DNA of 64,000 nucleotides from Macrostomum hystrix (lineage: Eukaryota; Platyhelminthes; Macrostomidae). How positions within the stretch are numbered: the first letter of the stretch is position 1; each line of letters begins with the position of its first letter. Of the stretch, positions 19,656 through 30,760 are shown piece by piece. The translations under genes and the position numbers were made by a program. Where the stretch lies: NCBI GenBank assembly GCA_950097015.1, contig CATNEN010000038.1, positions 15,246,001 to 15,310,000 of the forward strand, written 5' to 3'. The notes under the pieces are model-generated. The model was not told where the DNA came from and searched no databases. It saw nothing but the letters and a program-made list of their open reading frames with translations.

Positions 19656-20114
19656 GGGTAGGTGTTGCTAGTTGAGATTTATATGACTTTAGGAGTGAGA
19701 ATATATGAGATTCTGGTAGAGACTGGCGAAATTATTTCTAAGCATTGGTGGGACAATGGCTGAGACTGAGTGAGAAAATTTGCCCTGAAAGAGAACTGAC
19801 AAGACGAATATTGTTCGCTCATTTGTAAAACAAATTGTGAAAAAAAATGAAAACAGTCTTTAAACAAATTTTATAGCATGAACGCAATGAAACATTGTAG
19901 GGCATAAGTTGTTGTTATATTGTCTCGCTTTCAATGCAGACATAAAAAACTATAATTAAGTTACAACTACACTTCGGTTAAATATGAATTAGTAATTGTA
20001 AAATCAAAACGTTATTCATTAACGTTATAAACGAAATAAATTCTAGACACTTCTACAACTGTTAAGCTATACACTTATCCCATTGAAAAGTATACAGGTG
20101 AGAATAAAAGACAT

Positions 20115-20120
20115 TTTATT
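20115..20120 (-). terminator. possible dbx poly(A) signal
   Basis: The minus strand reads AATAAA about 365 nt beyond the dbx stop codon. Confidence 0.4.
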
Positions 20121-20195
20121 TGATAAGCTTAGAACAGAGAAAATCTTGTATATTATTAGCCATGTAGCTCTGAATATAGTAACTAGAGAGAAAGA

Positions 20196-20262
20196 TACCC
20201 CGAGAATAGTCTATGGCAAAAAGCCATTCTCTGGACTGGAGCAACAGCTGTTCAACATAGAC
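20196..20262 (-). pseudogene. duplicate of the dbx C-terminal coding end
   Basis: On the minus strand this reads MLNSCCSSPENGFLP followed by TAG, nearly the same as the true dbx C-terminus (MLNSCPSSPESGFLP, stop) 280 nt away; DNA identity extends through atagtctatggcaaaaagcc. It has no homeodomain part and no phase-matched acceptor, so it is best read as a fragmentary tandem duplicate or 3'-UTR repeat. Confidence 0.6.
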
Positions 20263-20485
20263 TGTCCAAGCCTAACGTCCATAGATTCCTGGATGACTGG
20301 ATGTCCCACAAATACACTGGCCAGATAGGCAATTCTGACGCTCTACTGAAAGATTGTATGCCAGAATTTTTTGGGGTTACAGCCAATTGAGCTCCCTTTC
20401 TGCATTCAGAGCTCCTAGCATTTACATACACGAGTCGTATCTATACTGCGTAGAAAGCCATTCAGCCTGTAGCGCCGAGAATAGT

Positions 20486-20779
20486 CTATGGCAAAAAGCC
20501 ACTCTCGGGACTGGAGGGACAGCTGTTCAACATAGGCGGTCCAGCTGACGCTTCTGAGTCGCATCTTTCCAGCTTCCGCTGGCTGTAATCAGCGTCCATC
20601 GGTGCTGCTTCATCAGTGACGTCATCGGCTGCGACCTCTGCCGAGACGTCGGGATGTTCAACGCCGGCAGATGAGGAGCTTCCGCCGTTAGCATTGCCGC
20701 CGCTGCCACTTCCGTTGAGTATCTCGCGCTCCTTGGAGTTGCGCCATTTCATGCGCCGATTTTGAAACCAGATTTTCAC
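20486..20779 (-). CDS. dbx: dbx exon 4 (recognition helix and tail)
   Basis: Acceptor ccggcag|gtg. Encodes VKIWFQNRRMKWRNSKEREI then a G/S/N-rich and acidic tail that ends SSPESGFLP and stop TAG. The last codons lie in a DNA segment duplicated at 20196-20262. Confidence 0.95.
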   Translation of the reverse strand: MKIWFQNRRMKWRNSKEREILNGSGSGGNANGGSSSSAGVEHPDVSAEVAADDVTDEAAPMDADYSQRKLERCDSEASAGPPMLNSCPSSPESGFLP

Positions 20780-23700
20780 CTGCCGGTGTGGTAAAGTTGG
20801 TATAGAATTAACAATAGAGTACACTGAATCTAATTAAAAATAAAACCTTCGAGTACATTCCTCAACCAGCTAGGACCACATAAAAAAGCAAACCTGAAAT
20901 TTAAGCACGGAGAAAACCTCTATCTTCCCTCTCCTTACTCCACTCCCTCCTATCTCTCCTCTCTTCTCTCCTACCTTTCCTCTTTCCTCATAATAAAAAT
21001 AATAGTAACTGCCTATTAATTGCAGGAGGGCTGTGGGCAATGGCACATCATTTGGTGACACTAGACCCGCAGCCAGCGAGGAGGCAATTCTGCCCATTTC
21101 GCTGACTCCTGAGCACACACGCACACAGATACTGTACGCAGACACACGCTCACACAGGTGTACATCTGCCCTGACTTTCTCATCGTCAGGCAGTGTACAC
21201 TTCACTGTGCCTTGGAGGTTGGCCCTCAAGGTCGTAAATTGCACGACAAGCCCCCAAGTCTTCTCTCCGCGGCTGCGCCCCAAATGAATGTAATGTGTCC
21301 TCGCCACGGAATCGAGCTCAGGGACCTTGGTGCGAGAGGCAAACGCGTTAGACGGTTCTGCCACTCAATCCCTTCCATCTCCCCTCCCTTCTCTCCTACT
21401 TCCCTCTCCCCTATCTCCCCTCCATTCTCTCCTACTTCCCTCTCCCCTATCTCCCATCCCTTCTCTCCTACCTCCTCGCTCTAATCTTTTCTGTTAGTTT
21501 CTGTCTTTTGAGAGATCGGGTCGAGACCATATAGCTCATCAAAGCCAAATACAACACCGATTTCACAAAATTGAGATATGAGTTTCATTTTTGGATTCAA
21601 TTAGTTCAGTTCGCTAGCATGAATATTTCAAACATGCGTGCATGAAATGAGTGTTGGATTGCACCGCGTCCATGTAGACAGACACTGATCACTTTTCTGC
21701 AGTCTATCACAATACTCACTCACCCTGGGGAGCCATCACAGGCATATGAATGTCCAGCGATAGCCTCATTTTAAACTCATTCGCTGAGTTTTGTTCTCCC
21801 CCATGTATATCCTGATGAGTGATAGTGCTCAAATTTGGTCTCAAGTTGTGCCAAAAATGAATGCGAAAATATGCGCTTATTTTTGGGTCCGTCCTATAGC
21901 TGGCATGCCATAGGCCAGCTTGCTAAAAAATTCATACCTTTTTACCACATCTCATTCGAATAAAACCGAATGAGTGCCAAATTGTACCCATACGATATCA
22001 GAATATTCAGATACTCGAATATCAGAGGGATTTTATGCCTTTTTGTCAAGTTATTTTGCTTTCAACGATACAATTTGAGTTCTCAATTGGGATGACAGGA
22101 AAATCAATGAGAGTTAGCGATAGAAAGAACACAGAAGTATGTCAACTAGAGAAAGTGATATATTTTTCTGTATCTCCCAAAATATTTAACCAATCACCAT
22201 GAAATTCCAGAACAGTTACTAAAATACCCAGTTCTATCCGATTAAACATTTTCCAGAATGGCATCGTCGAGATATTCAACGATTTTCGTTGGGGTGTCTG
22301 GTGGCAAAAACCACCAATTGAAATACCCTATTGGTCTTTCCCCGGGGGGAAATAGTGCGTTCTTCCATTGTTAAGCGCTCACCTGGGAGTCTTTCAGCCC
22401 CAGCTTGTCGGCTAGTCTCTTCCTGTCGGGCTTGCTGATGTACTTCTGCCGTTGGAACACTTTCTCGAGGCCGCGCCGCTGGCAGTCGCTGAATACCGCG
22501 CGCCGGAGCATGCCGCGTCGGGGTTTTCCGCGAAACGCAGCCACAGAAGCGAACGCTGCCGCCTGATGCTGGTGATGCTGGTGATGCTGTAGCAGGTCCA
22601 GGTGGTGAGGCCCAGGTAAAAACAGACCGCCAAGCAGCAGCTGATGGTGCTGATTTGGCAGGTAGGAGGCTGCGGCGGCTGCCGCGCCGGCTGCCGCAGC
22701 TGCTGACGTGGCCGGATGTGCGGTCGTTGGCGTTGCTAGGTTCGAGGATTGTACGGCTGCTGAGACTGTTAAGGTATATTGGGCCAAAGTAGAGATCGTT
22801 GTCCTCTCATATCGTGACACAAACCGCAGTTGCCCACTAAGATAGATTGAGTAATATAATAATAATAATAATTGCAGGAGGGCTGCGGGCAGTGGCACAT
22901 CATGTGGTGACACTAGACCCGCAGCCGGCGAGGCGGCAATTCTGCCCACACACGCACACAGATACTGTACACAGGCATACGCTCACACAGGTGTGTACAT
23001 CTGCCCTGACTTTCTCATCGCCAGGCAGTGTACACTCGCACCTGTGCCTTGGAGGTTGGCCTTCGAGGGCGTAAATTGCACTGGTGAATTGGTACCCGTT
23101 TTGCAGATGGATGAACGGAAGCAACCGATTGTTTGCAATAAATCCGTCCTTTAACTAACCTTAGCTGTTTAGCAGCAGTTTAATTTAGTTACTAGCTAAT
23201 TATAACACCCCTGATTAATGCTCAGAAAGCAATTGCATAATTGTGCAATTTATTATCTGAGTGGAGATTTAATTGTTTCTCCAGTCGTTAACAGCCCCAC
23301 CTCAGTGCAATGTTGTATTCGTTTGCGAGCAGCCAGTGTGACAGCTTCATAAAAATGAGCAGTGGCATGCATTTAGGGTCAGATGGGTATTATAAGAGTA
23401 TCTGAGTGAGGGATGATACAGCTACAGCACCCTCAACTGCCAACTGGAGTCCATTCACGCGGAGTTCATGAGCATGGCGTAATTATTATCACGCTGACAG
23501 CAATTAACCTGATAAGTGGCAGCCAGTACGGGCTTAAACTACTTCGTTTCATTGTTTAGCTTCTTGGAATGCTCAATTCAATTTCGCTTGTCACGATATT
23601 TACAAGCTGCAATGCAGTAGATGTCATTCATCATTATGGTTTAAAGGTAAATGGGGTAGTTTCTGAAAGGTAGAGTAGGGTAGCTTCTGAATGGTAGAGT

Positions 23701-25326
23701 GGGGTAGCTTCTGAAGGGTAGAGTAGGGTAGCTTCTGAATGGTAGAGTGGGGTAGCTTCTGAAGGGTAGAGTGGGGTAGCTTCTGAATGGTAGAGTGGAG
23801 CAGCTTCTGAATGGTAGAGAGTGGAGTAGCTTCTGAATGGTAGAGTGGAGTAGCTTCTGAATGGTAGAGTGGAGCAGCTTCTGAATGGTAGAGAGTGGAG
23901 TAGCTTCTGAATGGTAGAGTGGAGTAGCTTCTGAATGGTAGAGTGGAGCAGCTTCTGAATGGTAGAGAGTGGAGTAGCTTCTGAATGGTAGAGTGGAGCA
24001 GCTTCTGAATGGTAGAGTGGAGTAGCTTCTGAATGGTAGAGTGGAGCAGCTTCTGAATGGTAGAGTGGAGCAGCTTCTGAATGGTAGAGTGGAGTAGCTT
24101 CTGAATGGTAGAGTGGAGCAGCTTCTGAATGGTAGAGTGGAGCAGCTTCTGAATGGTAGAGTGGAGTAGCTTCTGAATGGTAGAGTGGAGTAGCTTCTGA
24201 ATGGTAGAGTGGAGCAGCTTCTGAATGGTAGAGTGGGGTAGCTTCTGAATGGTAGAGTGGAGTAGCTTCTGAATGGTAGAGTGGAGCAGCTTCTGAATGG
24301 TAGAGTGGGGTAGCTTCTGAATGGTTGGTTAGCCAGCAGTTAGCCAGCAGTTTCCAAGAAGTAAGAGGGGCAGTGTCCAAGTTGCCAAGAATTTTTTCTG
24401 TTGGCTGGAAAATATTGAGTCTATAAAGGAACCGTTGTATAGTTTTGATTTATAGGTTAATTACAAGTTTTTTGTCAAGTTGTCCTTGTAAAATAATTCT
24501 ACCGAACTTCTGAATAAGTTTTTTGCGTAATAGTAGGTTTCAGGCGTTAAAAATTAGCAGCCATTACAGAAATGATAATTTTAACATCCCGGATTGCGTT
24601 CTTTAGCAAAGAAAAACCTTGTACAGAACTCATTCTGAACATAAAAATCTTGAGACAATAGCTGATTCTTATAGAATTTGAAATCAAAATTGCGGAATGC
24701 TTGAAGTGGCTATCGAGTTTGGACTACCTATTCAATTGTGTTGAGCTCTCATTATATAAGGCCAATTATCTATGCTTTGAGATTCTTAAAATTGGAAATA
24801 ATAACAAATACGAAGTAAGAGGGCCCTCTTCGCATCTATAGATTCGAGACGAGGCTGTTGTGATGCAATAGTGTGCTCAAACAAGTATTGAGTATATGCT
24901 ATAGAATGCAGTGATTGTTTTAGCTATATATAGGTGAATATTATAAACGCTTGTAAAAGCTGCAGTCATTGAGTTTTAGGAGGACACTTAAAGGCGTGTT
25001 GAAAGATAACTGTGCCCTGTAAATGTCTGTAAACTGAAAGTTTTAATTAGCTCGATATGTGTGTGAAGTGCTGACAAGGACTTACTAACTCGCCAAGCAT
25101 ATTAGAGCTAGGACGATTAAGCAATAATACGGAGCTGGGAAAATCCTATTATTATTCTTAATATTCCTCATAGCTTATCTAATACACGCATTGCTTAGTC
25201 ACTTACAGCCTTGTAGTGACTTTTATCCGTATAAATATCTGAATCGTTTCGTATTCGAAACATGTCGGAAACTCACCATGCGGCGGAAAAAATGATGAAC
25301 AAAATTGCAGGTGCGACTCCGCAAGG

Positions 25327-25368
<42 letters not shown>

Positions 25369-26106
25369 ATAAAAACCGCAGCAGCGAATTGCTGCGAAGC
25401 TTCTAACAGCCGGTAGTCGATGAATGATGAAGCTGCTGCAGATACTGACGGATTCTGCTGCTGCTGCTCTTGTCGGAGCAAAACCTCTGACAATGCCACA
25501 GCCTCCTCAGACAGCATGGGGACAGTTGCCAGGGGCAACGAGTTTGCATTGAAAGTTGTCGACTTGTGTGAGCGCAGAGGTGCAGGGGTATCTGAAACGC
25601 AGTTGGTTATAATTGAGATGCTCTGTGAGCTTGCCAACATGCTCAGTGGGTTTGTATTCATGGTGGTTAATCGGCAGTTCAATATTCTCATGTGGTTTGG
25701 TATTCGAAGAATATCTTAGCAGAATAAGCACTATTTAGTAAGATGGGGAAGAGAGAATAAAGTAAGGGTGAGTTTGAGAGTGAGCTTGACAGTGAACTGG
25801 AGAGTGAGCAGGAGAGTGAACTGGAGAGTGAACTGGAGAGTGAGCAAGGGAGTGAGCAGGAGATTGAGCAGGATATTAAGTTGGAGAGTGAGCAGGAGAG
25901 TGAGCAGGAGAGTGAGCAGGAGAGTGAGCAGGAGAGTGAGCAGGAGAGTGAGCAGGAGAGTGAGCAGGAGAGTGAGCAGGAGAGTGAGCAGGAGAGTGAA
26001 CTGGAGAGTGAGCAGGACATCTCACTTACCGGCTTCTGCATCAATGCAGCCGAGAATAGCAGAGACCCCGAATTTCAACTGCGGCTTGGGCTGCTGCTGT
26101 TGTTGC

Positions 26107-26159
<53 letters not shown>

Positions 26160-26249
26160 GCTCTGCGCTTTTGGACTCTTGACAGCATTAAAATTGGCAG
26201 CCGCGAATTGAATTTGTTGCAGCTGATGCTTTAATCCATTGCTATCCAT
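20486..26249 (-). CDS. dbx: Dbx-class homeobox transcription factor (4 exons, complete)
   Basis: Exons in transcript order: 26249-26030, 25591-25277, 22756-22383, 20779-20486 (220, 315, 374, 294 nt; junction phases 1, 1, 0), giving 400 aa. The homeodomain is residues about 260-319: it starts GMLRRAVFSDCQRRGLEKVF and ends KIWFQNRRMKWRNSKE, with W48, F49, Q50, N51 and R53 intact; GKPRRGMLRRAVFSD and the C-terminal side are diagnostic of Dbx. Exon 1 holds an eh1-like Groucho-binding motif (LKFGVSAIL, residues about 58-66) that matches the Dbx LKFGVNAIL string. PolyQ runs occur in exons 1 and 2. The intron between homeodomain residues 44 and 45 is a classic homeobox position. Dbx factors are nuclear repressors that pattern interneurons. 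Start ATG chosen because MDSNGLKHQL leads directly into the conserved motif; an upstream in-frame ATG exists at 26384. Confidence 0.92.
20930..21483. repeat. CT-rich minisatellite split by a SINE
   Basis: Units of about 36 bp with tctcctacttccctctcccc and tatctcccctccattc occur at 21365-21483; related CT-rich sequence (tctcctctcttctctcctac) lies at 20930-20990. The family A SINE at 20991-21364 sits between them. In dbx intron 3. Confidence 0.75.
20991..21364 (-). mobile_element. tRNA-headed SINE, family A, copy 5
   Basis: Minus-strand, near full-length copy: tail ataataaaaataatag on the left, then the reverse complement of the body and of the head, ending acgcgttagacggttctgcc. Lies in dbx intron 3 in the same transcriptional sense as dbx. 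Confidence 0.9.
21484..22151. other. unassigned part of dbx intron 3
   Basis: AT-rich sequence in which I see no exon, array or SINE. Confidence 0.5.
22152..22332 (+). mobile_element. MITE-like dispersed repeat, copy 3
   Basis: Same family as 12069-12270: tctgtatctcccaaaatatt, catcgtcgagatattcaacg, then ggggtgtctggtggcaaaaa running into a small palindrome (ggtggcaaaaaccacc) and ttgaaatacc. Lies in dbx intron 3, antisense to dbx, just after exon 3. Confidence 0.6.
22383..22756 (-). CDS. dbx: dbx exon 3 (homeodomain residues 1-44)
   Basis: Acceptor ctcagcag|cc, donor cag|gtgagc. An A- and H-rich part is followed by GKPRRGMLRRAVFSD and QKYISKPDRKRLADKLGLKD, ending SQ. Confidence 0.95.
22855..23085 (-). 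mobile_element. tRNA-headed SINE, family A, copy 6 (head missing)
   Basis: Tail aataataataataattg, then gcaggagggctgcgggcagt and the body up to gttggccttcgagggcgtaa. The tRNA-derived head is absent. It lies about 100 nt upstream of dbx exon 3 in intron 2. Confidence 0.85.
23660..24325. repeat. 23-25-bp minisatellite in dbx intron 2
   Basis: About 28 units of tagcttctgaatggtagagt + gga or ggg, with some 25-bp units (agagagt). Spurious frame TPLYHSEA on the minus strand. Confidence 0.95.
24326..25276. other. unassigned part of dbx intron 2
   Basis: AT-rich intron sequence; no repeat family or exon recognised. Confidence 0.5.
25277..25591 (-). CDS. dbx: dbx exon 2 (polyQ linker)
   Basis: Acceptor gtttcag|at, donor g|gtgagt, phase 1 to 1. 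Encodes DTPAPLRSHKSTTFNANSLP and following residues, including a Q12 run and LQFCSSFFPPHG. Assignment rests on phase agreement on both sides and position; the sequence itself is not conserved. Confidence 0.8.
25766..26019. repeat. 12-bp minisatellite in dbx intron 1
   Basis: About 21 units of gagagtgagcag (some gagagtgaactg). In the sense of dbx it reads as a pyrimidine-rich ctgctcactctc tract that starts about 10 nt after the exon 1 donor and fills over half of a 438-nt intron. Confidence 0.95.
26030..26249 (-). CDS. dbx: dbx exon 1 (polyQ, eh1-like motif)
   Basis: Encodes MDSNGLKHQLQQIQFAAANF, a run of about 23 Q, then PKPQLKFGVSAILGCIDAEA. Donor g|gtaagt, phase 1. The neighbouring intron begins its minisatellite only about 10 nt after the donor. 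Confidence 0.9.
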
Positions 26250-26554
26250 TGTTTTTATTAATTTTTGAAACGATATGTTAGCGCTTTTTGAACACGAATT
26301 AGTTTTGTGATGATCTGAGAATCTGAGAATTGTCTCCAAGTAGCAAAGCTTTGGAGCCAGCCAGTTTGGGTATAGATATTTCATTACAGAAATTCAGCGG
26401 ACGGCTCTGATTGGCTGCGGTTTCGGGGTGGCCTGGATGAGGGCCGCGCAGCAAATTATAGAACCCTGACATTGTGGGCCTCCTAAATTGACACTGGACA
26501 TTGACACTCTTAATTAATTGCGACTAGGAGAATTTTTTCTTTTGTTTACCACAT
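26250..26554. other. dbx 5' flank
   Basis: Presumed 5' UTR and promoter-proximal region. The exon 1 frame stays open upstream to 26384, so a longer N-terminus cannot be ruled out. No TATA box is obvious. Confidence 0.4.
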
Positions 26555-26765
26555 TTCTTGAAGGTCTGGGGTTCGATTCCCGACTCCCCTGAAACAACTC
26601 ATATTTTTAGAAAGACACTCAAACCTACGTTACTTTAGTTCATCCGGCTGTTAAATGGACATGCAAGCATTAGCTGGGGTAATTGACGGTGGGTGTCCAT
26701 GGACTAAGCAGCCGTACACAGACTTCATATGCGCCGCGTGTTAGCAGCGGCTGTGCTGTCTGCTA
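26555..26765 (+). mobile_element. tRNA-headed SINE, family B, copy 2
   Basis: Begins tgaaggtctggggttcgatt (B box), then ctgttaaatggacatgcaag, ggggtaattgacggtgggtg, gtccatggactaagcagccg and the end in cagcggctgtgctgtctgct. Shorter and more diverged than the other copies. Confidence 0.75.
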
Positions 26766-27551
26766 CTCAACTGGCAAAAAAACTATTTCTCGCTGGGGAC
26801 TTTTTGGGGTCTAGTAATTTGAAAAATATTTTTTGGTAAATGACTTTAAAGAGGTAAAAGAGCGGATACAAAGTTTCTACAGGTATGCTGGCTTTGCTAT
26901 ATATTTCATTTGATTTAAACTTGTTAAAATTCCTTATACGATTGACGACACTCAAAAGTAGATTTTTCTTTCTGTATAATGTGCAGTTTAACAAAATGTT
27001 TGCGAAACGAATTGGGTACAGAAAATTAAATACTAAGAGTAAATATCTATAGGTGAGCGTGTTGTATTTTTTGTATTTTGATCGCAATTTATATAGGAAA
27101 TTGAACAAATAGTTATAAGCAGTAGGTTTAGTTAACAGGCTAATAGGCATTATAGCCCAGAAAAACGTAATAATATCAATAGTAGTAATATATAAAAATG
27201 TATCAATAGCGACAAGAAAGAATCATTCCTACCTGGTTCGCTACACTTCGGGTCCATGGCAGGAAAAGAAGCTTCACAGTTTGTCACCACTACAAAAATA
27301 CGGCAAGATTATTGAATTACTCTTTATAATCTGGTGTAATTTAACGAATAGGAAGTGTTGTAGTCTAGTGGAATAGTGATTGATGCGATATGTTTTATAG
27401 TTAAACGGTATTTGTCACCGTCATTTTCGGCCTTCTAAAGTTGGACAGATTTAACAAGCATTTTATAATATAATAAAATAAAGAATAAACTATATAACCA
27501 AAACAAAAAAAATTAACACAAGGTGCGGCGATCGTCAAAGTGTGTGCTCTA
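26766..27551. other. unassigned intergenic sequence
   Basis: AT-rich. A 127-codon minus-strand frame here is leucine/tyrosine/lysine-rich without recognisable domain content and fits chance in AT-rich DNA. Confidence 0.5.
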
Positions 27552-28531
27552 GGTCAGGGAGAGACAGGGAGGGTGAGACAGGAAGGGGCTGAGACAGGGA
27601 GGGTGAGACAGGGAGGGTGAGACAGGGAGGGAGAGACAGCGAGGGTGAGACAGGGAGGGTGAGACAGGAAGGGGCTGAGACAGGGAGGGTAAGACAGGGA
27701 GGGTGAGATAGGGAGGGTGAGACAGGAAGGGGCTGAGACAGGGAGGGTAAGACAGGGAGGGTGAGACAGGGAGGGTAAGACAGGGAGGGTGAGACAGGGA
27801 GGGTGAGACAGGGAGGGTGAGACAGGAAGGGGCTGAGACAGGGAGGGTGAGACAGGGAGGGTGAGACAGGGAGGGAGAGACAGCGAGGGTGAGACAGGGA
27901 GGGTGAGACAGGAAGGGGCTGAGACAGGGAGGGTAAGACAGGGAGGGTGAGACAGGGAGGGTGAGACAGGGAGGGTGAGACAGGAAGGGGCTGAGACAGG
28001 GAGGGTGAGACAGGGAGGGTGAGACAGGGAGGGAGAGACAGCGAGGGTGAGACAGGGAGGGTGAGACAGGGAGGGTAAGACAGGGAGGGTGAGATAGGGA
28101 GGGTGAGACAGGGAGGGTGAGACAGGAAGGGGCTGAGACAGGGAGGGTAAGACAGGGAGGGTGAGACAGGGAGGGTGAGACAGGGAGGGTGAGACAGGGA
28201 GGGTGAGACAGGAAGGGGCTGAGACAGGAAGGGGCTGAGACAGGGAGGGTGAGACAGGGAGGGTGAGACAGGGAGGGTGAGACAGGAAGGGTGAGACAGG
28301 GAGGGTGAGACAGGGAGGGTGAGACAGGGAGGGTGAGACAGGGAGGGGCTGAGACAGGGAGGGTGAGACAGGGAGGGTGAGACAGGGAGGGTGAGACAGG
28401 GAGGGTGAGACAGGGAGGGTGAGACAGCGAGGGTGAGACAGGGAGGGTGAGACAGGGAGGGTGAGACAGGGAGGGTGAGACAGGGAGGGTGAGACAGGGA
28501 GGGTGAGACAGGGAGGGTGAGACAGCGAGGG
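27552..28531. repeat. 14-bp minisatellite (gagacagggagggt)n
   Basis: About 70 units with variants gagacaggaaggggct, taagacagggaggg and gagacagcgagggt. The variants form repeated blocks, so amplification acted on multi-unit segments. A 355-codon minus-strand frame (SLSHPPCLTLPV) is an artefact. Confidence 0.95.
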
Positions 28532-29353
28532 TCACTTTTCTTTCTGGTTGAGACAAGGATCTAGAAGGGAAGGATGTCAAAGTAGATATGAAGCTTAAAA
28601 GCCAATCACCGTTCATACACTAAATGTAACTGAGCAAGAGAGCAAGAATTTTCAAACTTTGTACAGCTAAAAAATGATTTCGTTTATAGAACAGGTCTTT
28701 TGCCTGCCTAAAATAAATATGTAGCGCTTATATTAGCCTATTGGGTGTCAAATTGCTATAATAGGGGTGGGCGTGCTTCCAGCTGCCGCAATGCACAATA
28801 AATATGTTCTGGCGCAGTAGTTATTGTATTTAAGGCAAGGAGTGAATATTAAATAACGACAACACACAAAAGCTGCATATTGCACGTTATACTATGAGTC
28901 GCATGCAGCCTCTCTGACTCTATGGGTATCCCACATTCAGGACAATGCACCAGACACGAGGCAATATATGCACACTTGATGAGGAAAGTGAGTTATGTGA
29001 TATTTGAAAAAGGCACACAAATTTCGGCAGATCTGATAGATCAAATTTCAACTTTCTATAGAGAAATTATAGCGTTGCCGCGCCTGGTATAAATGAAGAA
29101 TGACTGCTATAATGTGTCAAGCGCGATGTTATTAGAATAATATTAGTTTTAGATTGCGGGGAAACAAATTAACACATTTTTGGTTTATTTAACACAGTAA
29201 TATCCGAGATAGGTCTAATGGGCTGCCACTATATATTACTATTTATAAAGCCAGCTTGCTTTACTGTAGCAATCTCGCAATTGTTTATATACTGATACTG
29301 CATTGTGAATGTGAACTCAACTCAGCGGGTGAGACAGGAAGGTACTTCGCGGA
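28532..29353. other. unassigned intergenic sequence
   Basis: No exon or dispersed repeat recognised. Confidence 0.5.
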
Positions 29354-29736
29354 GGGTAAGACACGGAGAGGTTGAGGCAGGGAGGGTAAGCGGTGGGTAA
29401 GACACGGAGAGGTTGAGGCAGGGAGGGTAAGCGGTGGGTAAGACACGTAGAGGTTGAGGCAGGGAGGGTAAGCGGTGGGTAAGACACGTAGAGGTTGAGG
29501 CAGGGAGGGTAAGCGGTGGGTAAGACACGGAGAGGTTGAGGCAGGGAGGGTAAGCGGTGGGTAAGACACGGAGAGGTTGAGGCAGGGAGGGTAAGCGGTG
29601 GGTAAGACACGGAGAGGTTGAGGCAGGGAGGGTAAGCGGTGGGTAAGACACGGAGAGGTTGAGGCAGGGAGGGTAAGCGGTGGGTAAGACACGGAGAGGT
29701 TGAGGCAGGGAGGGTAAGCGGTGGGTAAGACACGGA
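29354..29736. repeat. 41-bp minisatellite
   Basis: About nine units containing gtaagacacggagaggttga and ggcagggagggtaagcggtgg. The agacaggaaggt-like flank and gcagggagggtaag core resemble the 14-bp array 800 nt away, suggesting a shared origin. Confidence 0.95.
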
Positions 29737-30539
29737 TAGGGGTTACAATTAAACTGTGTATGATACGGTTTGTAAGCTAAAAAGCAAAGCGATTGCAAGC
29801 AGTTTGGCGTATAAAACTTTCGCCAGACAGAAGTTTTTCTGAAATTGTCTCCCATTCTGCTGGAAGATTAGATCATGAGGAAAATCAGCAGTTAGTCAGT
29901 CTGATCAACGAGTGCGAAGGCTGTTACGTGTTTGTCTCGGGGGTCCTATCCGAAGTCGACAGCTATAGGAACACATCCCGAAAGTGGGATTAGTTACAAA
30001 ATGCTGGCGGGTTGAGCAATATGAGAGGCCAAGCTCATAAGTCCCTGATAATTCTAGTCAATTAGTGAGTTGAAATTGCCATACCCAATTGAGGGATCAG
30101 GGCACAAGGCTGCAACTATATGGCTCCATAATGACGAGCGAATTAATTGCAATTTCCGACCATTTGTCTTCAAGCAAAAAATATTCCTTCCCAAACACTT
30201 CTTCTCAATAGGGGATCAGATAAGCTAAAATCTGGCAATGCTGTAGACAAGGATTACTCAAGTCTCACTCTGCTCAATCTCCGATCCCTCGTGACCAGTC
30301 TGCGGAGAATAAGTCTTCCGTCACCACTATTTAATAGGAATCCAACTTTAGTCAAGGGGAGAACTATCTCTCTAATTTGTTGGTCGCTATTAGCTAAACT
30401 AAAAAACTAGCTGTCGTTTCTTGGATACCGTATGGTCAAAACTGGGATAAATGGGTACGAGCGTAAATTGACGTAGGAAAATAAATTATTAATTCAGCAG
30501 AAATCTAATTCAGATTGATGGGTTGGCAGCTTAGGGGCA
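29737..30539. other. unassigned intergenic sequence
   Basis: Small open frames at 29793-29993 and 30147-30410 have no recognisable domains or splice context. Confidence 0.5.
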
Positions 30540-30760
30540 GACAGGTGAGAGGCAGACAGTAAAGAGGTAGACAGGATAGAGGTAAACAGGTGCGAGGTAG
30601 ACAGGGTAGAGGTAGACAAGAGAGGGGTGAAGGCGAGAGGAAAACAGCGATGAGAGAAGTATACAGAAGAGACAGGAAGGTAGACATAGTTGAATACATA
30701 ATAGAGGTATATAGAGGTGAGAGAAAGGTAGAAAGAGGTGACGGAAAGGAGGTAGACAAA
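30540..30760. repeat. degenerate ~13-bp purine-rich repeat
   Basis: Imperfect units of gaggtagacagg with many substitutions. An old, decaying array of the same purine-rich type as 27552-28531. Confidence 0.75.

Noticed and set aside
20196-20345. Functional alternative last exon of dbx
   Set aside because: It lacks the recognition-helix half of the homeodomain and no acceptor in the phase of exon 3 was found; kept only as a duplicate fragment.
23634-24380. 248-codon minus-strand TPLYHSEA repeat frame
   Set aside because: Translation of the 23-25-bp minisatellite in dbx intron 2.
26767-27150. 127-codon minus-strand frame resembling an organellar-type membrane protein
   Set aside because: Composition (L, Y, K, N, F) is what AT-rich DNA gives by chance; no motif or splice context.
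27549-28616. 355-codon minus-strand proline/leucine-rich repeat frame
   Set aside because: It is the translation of the 14-bp purine-rich minisatellite; the frame rotates with the repeat and has no other support.
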